In this document: piece by piece, positions 11,233 through 18,077 of the stretch
How the letters are laid out: each line of letters begins with the position of its first letter
Position numbering within the stretch: position 1 is the first letter of the stretch
Program-made: the position numbers and the translations under genes
Origin: Tritonibacter multivorans
Lineage (GTDB): Bacteria; Pseudomonadota; Alphaproteobacteria; Rhodobacterales; Rhodobacteraceae
DNA: 64,000 bases
NCBI RefSeq assembly: GCF_001458415.1
Contig: NZ_CYSD01000039.1
Span: 62,001 to 126,000 of the forward strand
Direction: 5' to 3'
The notes under the pieces: model-generated
Database searches by the model: none
What the model was told of the DNA's origin: nothing
The model's input: the letters and a program-made list of their open reading frames with translations, nothing else

Positions 11233-11820
11233 TTACAGCGCGCCTTTGGTCGAGGGGATGGCGTCGGCTTTGCGCGGGTCGGTCTCAACTGCAGTGCGCA
11301 GGGCGCGGGCCACGGCTTTGAAAGCCGCTTCGGCAATATGGTGGCTGTTCACGCCGTGGATTTGGTCCACGTGCAGGGTGATGCCGCCATGTGTCGCAAA
11401 CCCTTGGAAGAACTCGCGCACCAGTTCGGTGTCGAAGTTGCCAATTTTCTGGGTCGGCAGGTCAACATTCCAGACAAGGAAGGGGCGCGCGGACAGATCC
11501 AGCGCCGCGCGCACCTGCGCGTCATCCATCGGCAAGTGGCATTCGCCGTAACGGTTGATGCCTTTCTTGTCGCCCAGGGCCTCCACCAATGCCTGACCCA
11601 GCGCGATGCCGGTGTCCTCCACGGTGTGGTGGTCATCGATGTGATAATCACCCTTGGCGCGGATTGTGAAATCGATCAGCGAGTGGCGCGACAGCTGGTC
11701 CAGCATATGGTCAAAGAACCCGACGCCGGTCTGGTTGTCATAAGCACCGGTGCCGTCGAGGTTGATTTCAACCGAAATCTCGGTCTCGGCGGTCTTGCGG
11801 GTCACTTTTGCTGTGCGCAT
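11233..11820 (-). CDS. hisB: Imidazoleglycerol-phosphate dehydratase HisB
   Basis: Dehydrates IGP to imidazole acetol phosphate. It has 195 residues, a monofunctional HisB without the phosphatase domain. The manganese-binding repeats are visible: [37 protein letters not shown], and [20 protein letters not shown]. The start [15 protein letters not shown] at 11820 has a GGAAA site upstream. It is the first gene of the his run (hisB-hisH, then hisA and hisF-hisE after intervening genes). Confidence 0.96.
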   Translation of the reverse strand: MRTAKVTRKTAETEISVEINLDGTGAYDNQTGVGFFDHMLDQLSRHSLIDFTIRAKGDYHIDDHHTVEDTGIALGQALVEALGDKKGINRYGECHLPMDDAQVRAALDLSARPFLVWNVDLPTQKIGNFDTELVREFFQGFATHGGITLHVDQIHGVNSHHIAEAAFKAVARALRTAVETDPRKADAIPSTKGAL

Positions 11821-11909
11821 GGGCAATTTCCTTGATTTGACGCCCGCGCTTATAAGCCCTTGGAGGGGGTAGGCCAAGCCTTGCTGTGGTTTGCGAGGCT
11901 CTGCCTCGC

Positions 11910-12008
11910 GCTCCGGAGTATTTTTCGCCAAAAGAAACGGGACCATGCTTCTTTTGGCCCGAAAACTCCGGGGTGAATGGGCCCTTGGGTCCAGAGGGGC
12001 AGAGCCCC
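11910..12008. repeat. Intergenic palindromic repeat, copies B and D (inverted pair)
   Basis: CTCCGGAGTATTTTTCGCCAAAAGAA (about 11913-11938) faces TTCTTTTGGCCCGAAAACTCCGGGG (about 11950-11974) as an inverted repeat. GTGAATGGGCCC and GAGGGGCAGAGCCCCTT follow. These are the same blocks as in the copies after hisA and murD. The inverted pair lies between the aminotransferase stop and hisB and could form a long hairpin terminator. Confidence 0.65.
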
Positions 12009-13355
12009 TTAAATGTGGCCTTCGTGGCGCAATTCCTCATAAGCGGCGTCCATGCCCAGTTTGGCGCGCTGCAGCATATCATCCACCTGATCCGTGGTGA
12101 TGATCAGCGGAGGGCAGAACGCCAGCGCATTGCCAGCCACCGCACGCAGGATCAGCCCGTTTTCCTGGCAGTGTCTCACCGCAGCGGCCCCGCCTTTACC
12201 GCCAGGAATGGTTGCGCCGGTGGTTTTGTCTGACACCAGTTCCAATGCGGCGATCAGCCCTTTTCCGCGCACTTCTCCGACCAGGGGGTGATCGTTGAAC
12301 ATCTTGCGCAGCTGATCCTGAAGATAGGCTCCGACTTCAGCAGCGTGATCAAACACTTTGTCACGTTCGTAGATTTCCAATGTCTTGAGCGCTGCGGCGC
12401 AGGCGACTGGGTGGCCGGAATAGGTATAGCCGTGCCCGAACACGCCTACCTCATTGGTTTGCGCCACAATCGCCTCGTACATCCAGCCTGGGATGATCGC
12501 CGCAGAGATCGGCACATAGGCCGATGACAGTTGTTTTGCAAGGCTCATGAGGTCTGGTTTGATCCCCATGGTGGTGCAGCCAAAATCCGCACCGGTGCGC
12601 CCAAAGCCGCAAATGACCTCATCGGCCCAGACCAGAATACCGTATTTGCGCAGCAGGGATTGTAGCCCTTCGTAGTAGCCATCAGGCGGGACTATAACGC
12701 CGGAGGCACCGGTTATGGGTTCGACAATCATGGCAGCAATGGTGTCGGGGCCTTCCGCGAGGATCAGCTGTTCCAGATTGTTCAGGATGCGTTCAACAAA
12801 TTGCGCTTCGGTCTCATTTCCCTGACGGCCGGTATAGTAATGCGGCGCATCTGTGCGGTGGATGTTCAGGGCCTCAAGCGGTGCGTCGAAATGCGCAAGG
12901 TTGGCGGGCAGCGAGGTGAGCGATCCAGCGGCAACTGTGACGCCGTGATAGCCGCGTTCGCGGGTCAGGATTTTGCGTTTTTCGGGCTTGCCGATCGCGT
13001 TGAAGTAATAGCGCAGCATTTTCAGGTGGCTGTCATTGGCGTCTGAACCGGAATTGCCAAAGAAAACATAGGCATCTTCAACCGGAACCATGGCTTTCAG
13101 CTTTTCGGCAAGGGCCATGACGGGCCTGTGTGTCTTGCCGCCAAACGTGTGCTGGAAGGGCAGTGCGTTGACCTGGGCTGTGATCGCATCAATAAGCTCT
13201 TGGTTGGAATATCCCAGCGACGTGCACCATAGGCCGGCCAGCCCTTCGATATATTTGCGGCCCTCGGCGTCATAGACATAGATGCCTTCGCCGCGTTCCA
13301 ACACAAGCTGCTCGGTCGCGGTGAAATTGGTGGTGGGATAGATCACGGATGCCAT
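12009..13355 (-). CDS. Class III PLP-dependent aminotransferase (omega-amine/amino acid:pyruvate type)
   Basis: A 448-residue fold-type I aminotransferase. PLP phosphate is bound by [11 protein letters not shown] (about 98-108), the cofactor-stacking Asp is D245 in [13 protein letters not shown], and the Schiff-base lysine is K274 in [10 protein letters not shown]. The sequence resembles roseobacter omega-transaminases and taurine- or beta-alanine-pyruvate aminotransferases, where pyruvate is the usual acceptor. The amino donor cannot be decided from sequence. It stands alone, between inverted repeats and the tRNA-Gly genes. Confidence 0.88.
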   Translation of the reverse strand: MASVIYPTTNFTATEQLVLERGEGIYVYDAEGRKYIEGLAGLWCTSLGYSNQELIDAITAQVNALPFQHTFGGKTHRPVMALAEKLKAMVPVEDAYVFFGNSGSDANDSHLKMLRYYFNAIGKPEKRKILTRERGYHGVTVAAGSLTSLPANLAHFDAPLEALNIHRTDAPHYYTGRQGNETEAQFVERILNNLEQLILAEGPDTIAAMIVEPITGASGVIVPPDGYYEGLQSLLRKYGILVWADEVICGFGRTGADFGCTTMGIKPDLMSLAKQLSSAYVPISAAIIPGWMYEAIVAQTNEVGVFGHGYTYSGHPVACAAALKTLEIYERDKVFDHAAEVGAYLQDQLRKMFNDHPLVGEVRGKGLIAALELVSDKTTGATIPGGKGGAAAVRHCQENGLILRAVAGNALAFCPPLIITTDQVDDMLQRAKLGMDAAYEELRHEGHI

Positions 13356-13459
13356 GGGAGCTCCTTCCTGCGTCGCTGTGGGAAGGATTGCGTCAGTCGG
13401 CCCTTAGGTCAAAGGAAATTTGATCAAATGTATAGGGCGTTTGGGGGCGTGCTGAAAAC

Positions 13460-13489
13460 ACAAACGCCGCCCCGAAGGGCGGCGTTTTG
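13460..13489 (-). terminator. Terminator of the tRNA-Gly pair
   Basis: On the minus strand AACGCCGCCC-TTC-GGGGCGGCGTT followed by TGTGTTTT. It lies directly downstream of the tRNA-Gly copy at 13501-13575. Confidence 0.8.
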
Positions 13490-13500
13490 TGATGTGTGAA

Positions 13501-13575
13501 TGGAGCGGGCGAGGCGATTCGAACGCCCGACCCTAACCTTGGCAAGGTTATGCTCTACCCCTGAGCTACGCCCGC
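13501..13575 (-). tRNA. tRNA-Gly (GCC), copy 1
   Basis: Acceptor GCGGGCG/CGCCCGC, anticodon stem-loop CCTTGCCAAGG with GCC, T arm with GTTCGAATC, U73 and encoded CCA. It is identical to the copies at 13622 and 15810. Lying 46 bases behind copy 2 with no promoter visible between, it is probably processed from a dimeric precursor. Confidence 0.96.
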
Positions 13576-13621
13576 ATACCAGTCACATATGTCCGCCAGC
13601 TGGGTGGTCTGGCTTCCGAAT

Positions 13622-13696
13622 TGGAGCGGGCGAGGCGATTCGAACGCCCGACCCTAACCTTGGCAAGGTTATGCTCTACCCCTGAGCTACGCCCGC
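13622..13696 (-). tRNA. tRNA-Gly (GCC), copy 2
   Basis: Same 75 bases as copy 1, including the encoded CCA and GCC anticodon. It is preceded by its own TTGCGG/TAGAAC promoter. Confidence 0.96.
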
Positions 13697-13714
13697 TTCC
13701 TTTCGGTGAGGCGG

Positions 13715-13743
13715 GTTCTAGGCAATACCGCCGAGGGCCGCAA
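13715..13743 (-). promoter_or_regulatory. Promoter of the tRNA-Gly pair
   Basis: Minus strand TTGCGG (13738-13743), 17-base spacer, TAGAAC (13715-13720). The spacing and the -35 hexamer are shared with the third tRNA-Gly copy. Confidence 0.6.
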
Positions 13744-13797
13744 GAGGAAAATGACAAAAAGGCAAAAACTTTTTCACTTATCCGTAAAATCAATGGG

Positions 13798-14697
13798 TTA
13801 GGTGGGTGTGTCGACCCTGTGACCGGCCTGTGCAGCAAGGTTTATCTGCCGTGGATCCAGCAGTTTGCAGGAGATGAATTCAGAGCCTGTGCAGGCTGGA
13901 AGACCCAGGGCACGGATCAGCTGCGCGTCCTTCCGGCCTTCTAGGACAACGATGTTTTCCCGGGCCAGAACATCCCGTGTGCCATTGCCGCCATCGGAAC
14001 GTATCCGGCGCATGAAGTCCTTTTGGCGGGCCACGGCCTCGACCACGTCGCGGGGAATGATGTGGGACTGCACGCGGCGAAACAGGGTCGCCATACGTAG
14101 ATTTCCGGTGTCGCCGGCAAAGATTTCGTCCACGACCTCGGCGGCAAGATCGCGCCAGAAATTTGCGGGGTAGGGCTGTTCTTTCAAGAGCCACAGGATA
14201 TGACCAAAGCCGGTGGCTGAAATGCTGGCCTTGGAGTCCTTGTTCTTACCGGTCGTCAGGTATTCGGGGCGGGCCACAATCAGACCCAGATAGCAGCGTG
14301 CGCGCTGTTCGTCGGCCGCGACCAGAAGGCAGGGGTGATCCAGCGCTTCGGTTGGGATCATCCAATTGGTGCCCATGGTGTGTTTGATGTCCACATCCTG
14401 ATCCAGGATCAGCGTGTCCAAGCGCCCCTTGCGCAGGCGCAGCAACGCGCGCAGTTCAATCTCGACCCGTGTGCCGATATAAGTCTTCTCGGTTTTTTCC
14501 AGATCTTCATAGGCGCGGCGTCCGGTTTTGGCGGTCATGATCACCGCATCAATGCAGTCGCGCAGCATGGCAGGGAATTGTCGCTCCAACTCGAGTGGGC
14601 CACCTGCGCGGGCGGTGATTTCATCGGCCAATGCGCGCAGACGGTCAAAGTCCGGGTGGCCATCGACCACCAGACTTTCGGGAAGCTTCTGTTTCAT
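13798..14697 (-). CDS. NaeI-like type IIE restriction endonuclease
   Basis: A 299-residue protein resembling R.NaeI, which cuts GCCGGC and needs a second bound site. The N-terminal endonuclease domain has the segment KTEKTYIGTRVEIELRA, followed by LD and DVDIKHTMG. These give a catalytic set E79, D94, D103 and K105, with nearly the same spacing as Glu70, Asp86, Asp95 and Lys97 of NaeI. The NaeI-like continuation NWMIPTEALDHPCLLVAADE follows, and the C-terminal half fits the effector DNA-binding domain. It starts 6 bases after the methyltransferase stop, on the same strand. The recognition site is inferred from homology only. Confidence 0.85.
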   Translation of the reverse strand: MKQKLPESLVVDGHPDFDRLRALADEITARAGGPLELERQFPAMLRDCIDAVIMTAKTGRRAYEDLEKTEKTYIGTRVEIELRALLRLRKGRLDTLILDQDVDIKHTMGTNWMIPTEALDHPCLLVAADEQRARCYLGLIVARPEYLTTGKNKDSKASISATGFGHILWLLKEQPYPANFWRDLAAEVVDEIFAGDTGNLRMATLFRRVQSHIIPRDVVEAVARQKDFMRRIRSDGGNGTRDVLARENIVVLEGRKDAQLIRALGLPACTGSEFISCKLLDPRQINLAAQAGHRVDTPT

Positions 14698-14703
14698 GTG
14701 GGG

Positions 14704-15663
14704 TTAAGAGCCGACGACGCGCAGCGCGGGTTTGGCAATGGCGGCCTTCAGCTGCGTTGCAACGGCTTGGGCGACGGGCGGCGGAAACGCGTTGCCGACC
14801 TGACGGTACGCGTTGGTTTTTGCACCGGTGAAGTGCCATTCATCCGGAAATCCCTGAATGCGCGCGACCATGCGCACGGTCAGGCGCGGCATGTCATTGT
14901 GGAAGGGGTCCGGTGCCTCATAGGCGATGGTGCGTCCTTCGACCCCCAAGGCGGCCCAAGCGCGCCGCGCACGGGTCGGACCCAGGTCGGGGCCGCCATG
15001 TTTCTTTGACCCGCCAACGATAGTGGGCGCGATTTCGTTGGCTTGGTCTTTCCAAGCATCCGCACCGCGCCAGCCGCGTTCTTTCATCAGGTCAATCAGT
15101 GTTTCGCCGACGGTGGGCGGGTTGTGCGGCAGGGCTTCGGGCCAGGCGAACTGGCCGGAAAATTCCTTGCGCAGGGCCACGATCACCACGCGGGGGCGCA
15201 ATTGCGGCACGCCGAAGTCCGAGGCATTCAAAAGCCGCCAGTCGGTCTCGTACCCCAGCTTGCCCAGTTGCGTCTTCAGCTTTTCGCGGTAGTCCAGAAA
15301 CACCGCATCCAGAAAGCCGCGGACGTTTTCGATCATCACCGCGCGGGGACGGGTGGCGTCAACGATTTCCAACGCATCGTCAAACAGGTTGCGTTCGTCT
15401 TTTTCGCCGAGCTGCTTGCCTGCCACCGAGAAGGGCGGACAGGGCAGGCCACCCGCAAGCAGATCAATGCCACGATAGTCGCCTGCGACCTCTTTGAACT
15501 TGCGCACGTCTTCTTCCAGAACGTTCCAATTGGGACGGTTGTGGCGCAGGGTGGCGCAGCAGTGCTTGTCAATTTCGACCAGAGCTGTGTGGTCAAAGCC
15601 GGCTTTTTCCAGACCCAAGGCCTGACCGCCTGCACCTGCACAAAGTTCCACCGATGACAGCAT
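14704..15663 (-). CDS. DNA (cytosine-5)-methyltransferase of the NaeI-like system
   Basis: A 319-residue C5 methyltransferase that should protect host sites from the adjacent endonuclease. It has motif I CAGAGGQALGLEKAGF at the N-terminus, motif IV GGLPCPPFS with catalytic Cys75, motif VI ENV (112-114), motif VIII QLRPRVVIV and motif X RQVGNAFPPPVA. The start MLSSVELCAG at 15663 has an AAGAGAGAGAGA site; longer in-frame starts exist upstream. It lies downstream of tRNA-Gly copy 3 in the same direction and upstream of the endonuclease, so methylase is made first. Confidence 0.93.
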   Translation of the reverse strand: MLSSVELCAGAGGQALGLEKAGFDHTALVEIDKHCCATLRHNRPNWNVLEEDVRKFKEVAGDYRGIDLLAGGLPCPPFSVAGKQLGEKDERNLFDDALEIVDATRPRAVMIENVRGFLDAVFLDYREKLKTQLGKLGYETDWRLLNASDFGVPQLRPRVVIVALRKEFSGQFAWPEALPHNPPTVGETLIDLMKERGWRGADAWKDQANEIAPTIVGGSKKHGGPDLGPTRARRAWAALGVEGRTIAYEAPDPFHNDMPRLTVRMVARIQGFPDEWHFTGAKTNAYRQVGNAFPPPVAQAVATQLKAAIAKPALRVVGS

Positions 15664-15725
15664 TTCTCTCTCTCTTGCCCTTCGCCGCGCCACAGGGTGC
15701 GGAGTTCTCATTCTGTTCGCAGACA

Positions 15726-15755
15726 GTGATACCGTCAGCCGCTTGGTTAATGCAA
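15726..15755 (-). promoter_or_regulatory. Possible promoter of the restriction-modification operon
   Basis: Minus strand TTGCAT (15750-15755), 18-base spacer, TATCAC (15726-15731), about 60 bases before the methyltransferase start. Read-through from tRNA-Gly copy 3 is an alternative. Confidence 0.4.
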
Positions 15756-15809
15756 GACTGCTGCGATCCAAAATCTGTGGATGAAACATGTATCTTTGGG
15801 AGGACCGAT

Positions 15810-15884
15810 TGGAGCGGGCGAGGCGATTCGAACGCCCGACCCTAACCTTGGCAAGGTTATGCTCTACCCCTGAGCTACGCCCGC
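15810..15884 (-). tRNA. tRNA-Gly (GCC), copy 3
   Basis: Identical in sequence to copies 1 and 2, with GCC anticodon and encoded CCA. It lies upstream of the NaeI-like operon in the same orientation. Confidence 0.96.
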
Positions 15885-15903
15885 TTCCTTATCGGTGAGC
15901 GCT

Positions 15904-15932
15904 GATTTATGGCTATTCGCCGAGCGCCGCAA
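15904..15932 (-). promoter_or_regulatory. Promoter of tRNA-Gly copy 3
   Basis: Minus strand TTGCGG (15927-15932), 17-base spacer, TAAATC (15904-15909). The -35 and spacing match copy 2. Confidence 0.6.
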
Positions 15933-16100
15933 GTGGAAAATGCACAAGATGCGCATTTTTTTGGCCCTCCAGATGTGTAGAAAGAAACCGCTCACCCATC
16001 GGTAGAGTGTTCTTAATGAGTTCTTGTTTTGCTGGCTCTTTGAGAAATATTCTAATTTTTGCACGTGTTTTACGCGGCAAGGTGAGGGTGAGGAATAGGC

Positions 16101-16607
16101 ATGTCCCAAGAGGCGACACAGGTTGGGGAAAGCAAGCTGACGGAAATCGAGATCAGATTGGACGAGATTTCCGGTCAAGACACCCTGAGTATTGACGATA
16201 AAATTCAGGCCATCCTGCAAGAGGGCAATGCCCATTTTGGGACGGCTTTTGCCTTGGTCAGCGAAATCAAGGGTGACGTGTATCGCGTGGTGTTTTCCGA
16301 GTCCGATATTGCACCGGCAGAACCGGGCACCGAATTTCCGCTGGGCGAAACCTATTGTCTGCAAACCATGCGGGCCGGTGGGCCTGTTGCCTATCATGCG
16401 GCGGGGGCGTCTGATCTGTCGGATCACCCCTGTTATAGTGTTTTCCAGCTGGAGACTTATATCGGTGCGCCGATGATGCAGGGCACGCAGGTGTTGGGAA
16501 CGGTGAATTTCACCAATATCGAAGCCCGCGCCCCTTTTTCTGCGCAGGATCTGGCAACCATCTCCGGGATTGCCTCGCGGGTTCAGGCGCTGCTGAAGGC
16601 GGCGTAA
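16101..16607 (+). CDS. GAF domain protein
   Basis: A 168-residue single-domain protein. After a polar N-terminus of about 30 residues comes one GAF domain: IQAILQEGNAHFGTAFALVSEIKGDVYRVVFSES, then GETYCLQTMRAGGPVAYH, YIGAPMMQGTQVLGTVNFTN and an end helix ISGIASRVQALL. The CLQTM and GAPM segments resemble bacterial small-molecule GAF sensors. No output domain is attached, so it may act with a separate partner. The ligand is unknown. It converges with the MAPEG gene, with 12 bases between stops. Confidence 0.82.
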   Translation: MSQEATQVGESKLTEIEIRLDEISGQDTLSIDDKIQAILQEGNAHFGTAFALVSEIKGDVYRVVFSESDIAPAEPGTEFPLGETYCLQTMRAGGPVAYHAAGASDLSDHPCYSVFQLETYIGAPMMQGTQVLGTVNFTNIEARAPFSAQDLATISGIASRVQALLKAA

Positions 16608-16619
16608 ATAAGTCCCGCG

Positions 16620-17003
16620 TTACAAGGCGACGAAAAGTAAGCGTAGCCCGGCCATGGCGAGCATTGTAAAGGTCATGACCATGCCAACAATGCGCGGGCG
16701 CAAGGATTTTTCGTCACCGCTGACGCCGATAAAGTGACTGACCCGGCCAAAAAACAGCAGCGCTCCGAACAGGTGGATTTGCCATCCGGGCACACCTTGG
16801 GCTTCGCATAGCCCCATCAGGATCAGGCCAAGCGGCACATATTCCGAAAAATTGCCTTGAACACGCGTGGCCCTGAGCAGGGCTTCGCTTTGGCCTGTGC
16901 CAATTGCAACGCGTTCGCGGTTGCGCAGAACAATCACGCGGGCCGACAAAAACAGCAGCATCGCGGTTAGCAGGGCGGCATAGAGAGAGGTGGTGGCAAG
17001 CAT
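16620..17003 (-). CDS. MAPEG family membrane protein
   Basis: A 127-residue protein with four predicted membrane segments (about 4-26, 51-68, 75-92 and 105-125) in the MAPEG/YecN pattern. It keeps the signature RNRERVAIGTGQSEALLRATRVQGNFSEYVPLGLILMGLCE, which in MAPEG proteins forms part of the glutathione-linked active site. The exact reaction of bacterial members is mostly unknown. The ATG at 17003 follows a short AG-rich stretch. Confidence 0.85.
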   Translation of the reverse strand: MLATTSLYAALLTAMLLFLSARVIVLRNRERVAIGTGQSEALLRATRVQGNFSEYVPLGLILMGLCEAQGVPGWQIHLFGALLFFGRVSHFIGVSGDEKSLRPRIVGMVMTFTMLAMAGLRLLFVAL

Positions 17004-17217
17004 GTGCGCTCCGAACTTGAGGAAATCCGGATTGATCTTAGGGCGTCAGCGCCCCAAGGCGAGGCCAACCCGCAGAAAAAAGCCAATTTTTGCGACCTGA
17101 CAACCTGTTCAAATCGCCGCGGATGTTGGGGGATTACGGGCTTGTTAAGCAGATGTGGCTATCCGTGGTTGGGTCAGATCGAATTTAGATCAAATCCTAC
17201 ACGCCCAGGAGGTCAGA

Positions 17218-17997
17218 ATGACGTTACAGCCCAAAGAATTTCGGATCGATTTCCCAGACGGGACGTCTTCGGTCGTTGATGACCGTGTGATGGGAATTCT
17301 TCGAACTTTGCAGAGCCAGGCTGCGGCGGTCCAGCGCGCGCAGCCGTCCACGCCACGTCATTGCAGCGTCTGCGATTATCACGGCGATTTCCGTCCCACG
17401 GGTTTTCCGCAGCGCGTCGATGCAAGCTGTCCCAAATGCCACTCGGTTGAGCGGCATCGGCTCATCATGCTGGCGGTGAAACGTGGGCAAGTGCTGGGAG
17501 ATGCGGATGAAAACAGCCGTGTTCTTCATTTTGCGCCCGAGCCAATGCTTTCGGATTACTTCCGGTCCCGGTTCCAGCACTATGTCACTGCTGATCTCGC
17601 AGCGGGCTTTGATTTGCAACTGAACATGGAAAACATTGATCTGCCGGATGCGCAGTATGATGTCATTATGGCCAATCATGTTCTGGAACATGTGGATGAT
17701 TTCAAAGCCGCGCGTGAACTGCATCGGATTCTGAAACCGGGCGGGGTTTTGCTGTGTACTGTGCCGCTGATTGAAGGCTGGGAAGAAACCTACGAGCCCG
17801 AAGGTATCGACAGTGATGCAGAACGGCTTCTGCACTTCGGGCAGCATGATCACGTTCGGATGTATGGCAGGGATTTCCGCGACCGCATTCAATCTTGCGG
17901 GTTCGCCCTGGAAGCAGAGATCACTTCTGAGGGCGCAGATGTGGTCAAATACAGCCTGCTGCGCGGGGAAAAGCTGTTCCTGTTCCGCAAGGCCTGA
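17218..17997 (+). CDS. Class I SAM-dependent methyltransferase with N-terminal cysteine cluster
   Basis: A 259-residue protein. An N-terminal Cys pair (HCSVCDYHGDF) and a second one (ASCPKCHSVERHR) form a probable zinc site. The methyltransferase part follows: SRVLHFAPEPMLSDYFRSR, the strand and acidic loop YVTADLAAGFDLQLNMENIDLP, then YDVIMANHVLEHVDDFKAARELHRILKPGGVLLCTVPL. The layout is like methyltransferases of cell-surface polysaccharide or lipid loci, but the substrate is unknown. The ATG at 17218 has AGGAGG 5-6 bases upstream. A strong terminator follows. Confidence 0.8.
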   Translation: MTLQPKEFRIDFPDGTSSVVDDRVMGILRTLQSQAAAVQRAQPSTPRHCSVCDYHGDFRPTGFPQRVDASCPKCHSVERHRLIMLAVKRGQVLGDADENSRVLHFAPEPMLSDYFRSRFQHYVTADLAAGFDLQLNMENIDLPDAQYDVIMANHVLEHVDDFKAARELHRILKPGGVLLCTVPLIEGWEETYEPEGIDSDAERLLHFGQHDHVRMYGRDFRDRIQSCGFALEAEITSEGADVVKYSLLRGEKLFLFRKA

Positions 17998-18036
17998 GCC
18001 AATGCGCGGCCTGTTGCATCAGGCCAAAGTTGAGGT

Positions 18037-18076
18037 CTCCAAGCCCCAGAACGGTTCCGGGGCTTGGAGGTTTTTC
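18037..18076 (+). terminator. Terminator between the methyltransferase and pyc
   Basis: CTCCAAGCCCC (18037-18047) and GGGGCTTGGAG (18059-18069) form a perfect 11-bp stem, followed on the + strand by GTTTTTC. It may also stop the convergent pyc message, which has no T-run. Confidence 0.85.
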
Positions 18077-18077
18077 A

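Larger units (their letters stand above)
13620..13754 (-). repeat. Direct repeat 1: tRNA-Gly gene plus its promoter
   Basis: The stretch matches 15808-15943. The tRNA part is identical. The upstream part is diverged but alignable (start box TTCCTTTCGGTGAG, GCCGAGGGCCGCAAG and GGAAAATG), with one single-base indel. The duplication therefore included the promoter. The restriction-modification genes lie between the two repeats. Confidence 0.85.
15808..15943 (-). repeat. Direct repeat 2: tRNA-Gly gene plus its promoter
   Basis: Second copy of the segment at 13620-13754, about 2.19 kb away. It bounds the restriction-modification genes on their upstream side. Promoter boxes and spacing are conserved. 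Confidence 0.85.

Noticed and set aside
13501-15943. Integrative element or prophage at the tRNA-Gly cluster
   Set aside because: No integrase, excisionase or phage gene lies between the repeats; only the two restriction-modification genes. A whole tRNA plus promoter is duplicated, rather than a short att core.
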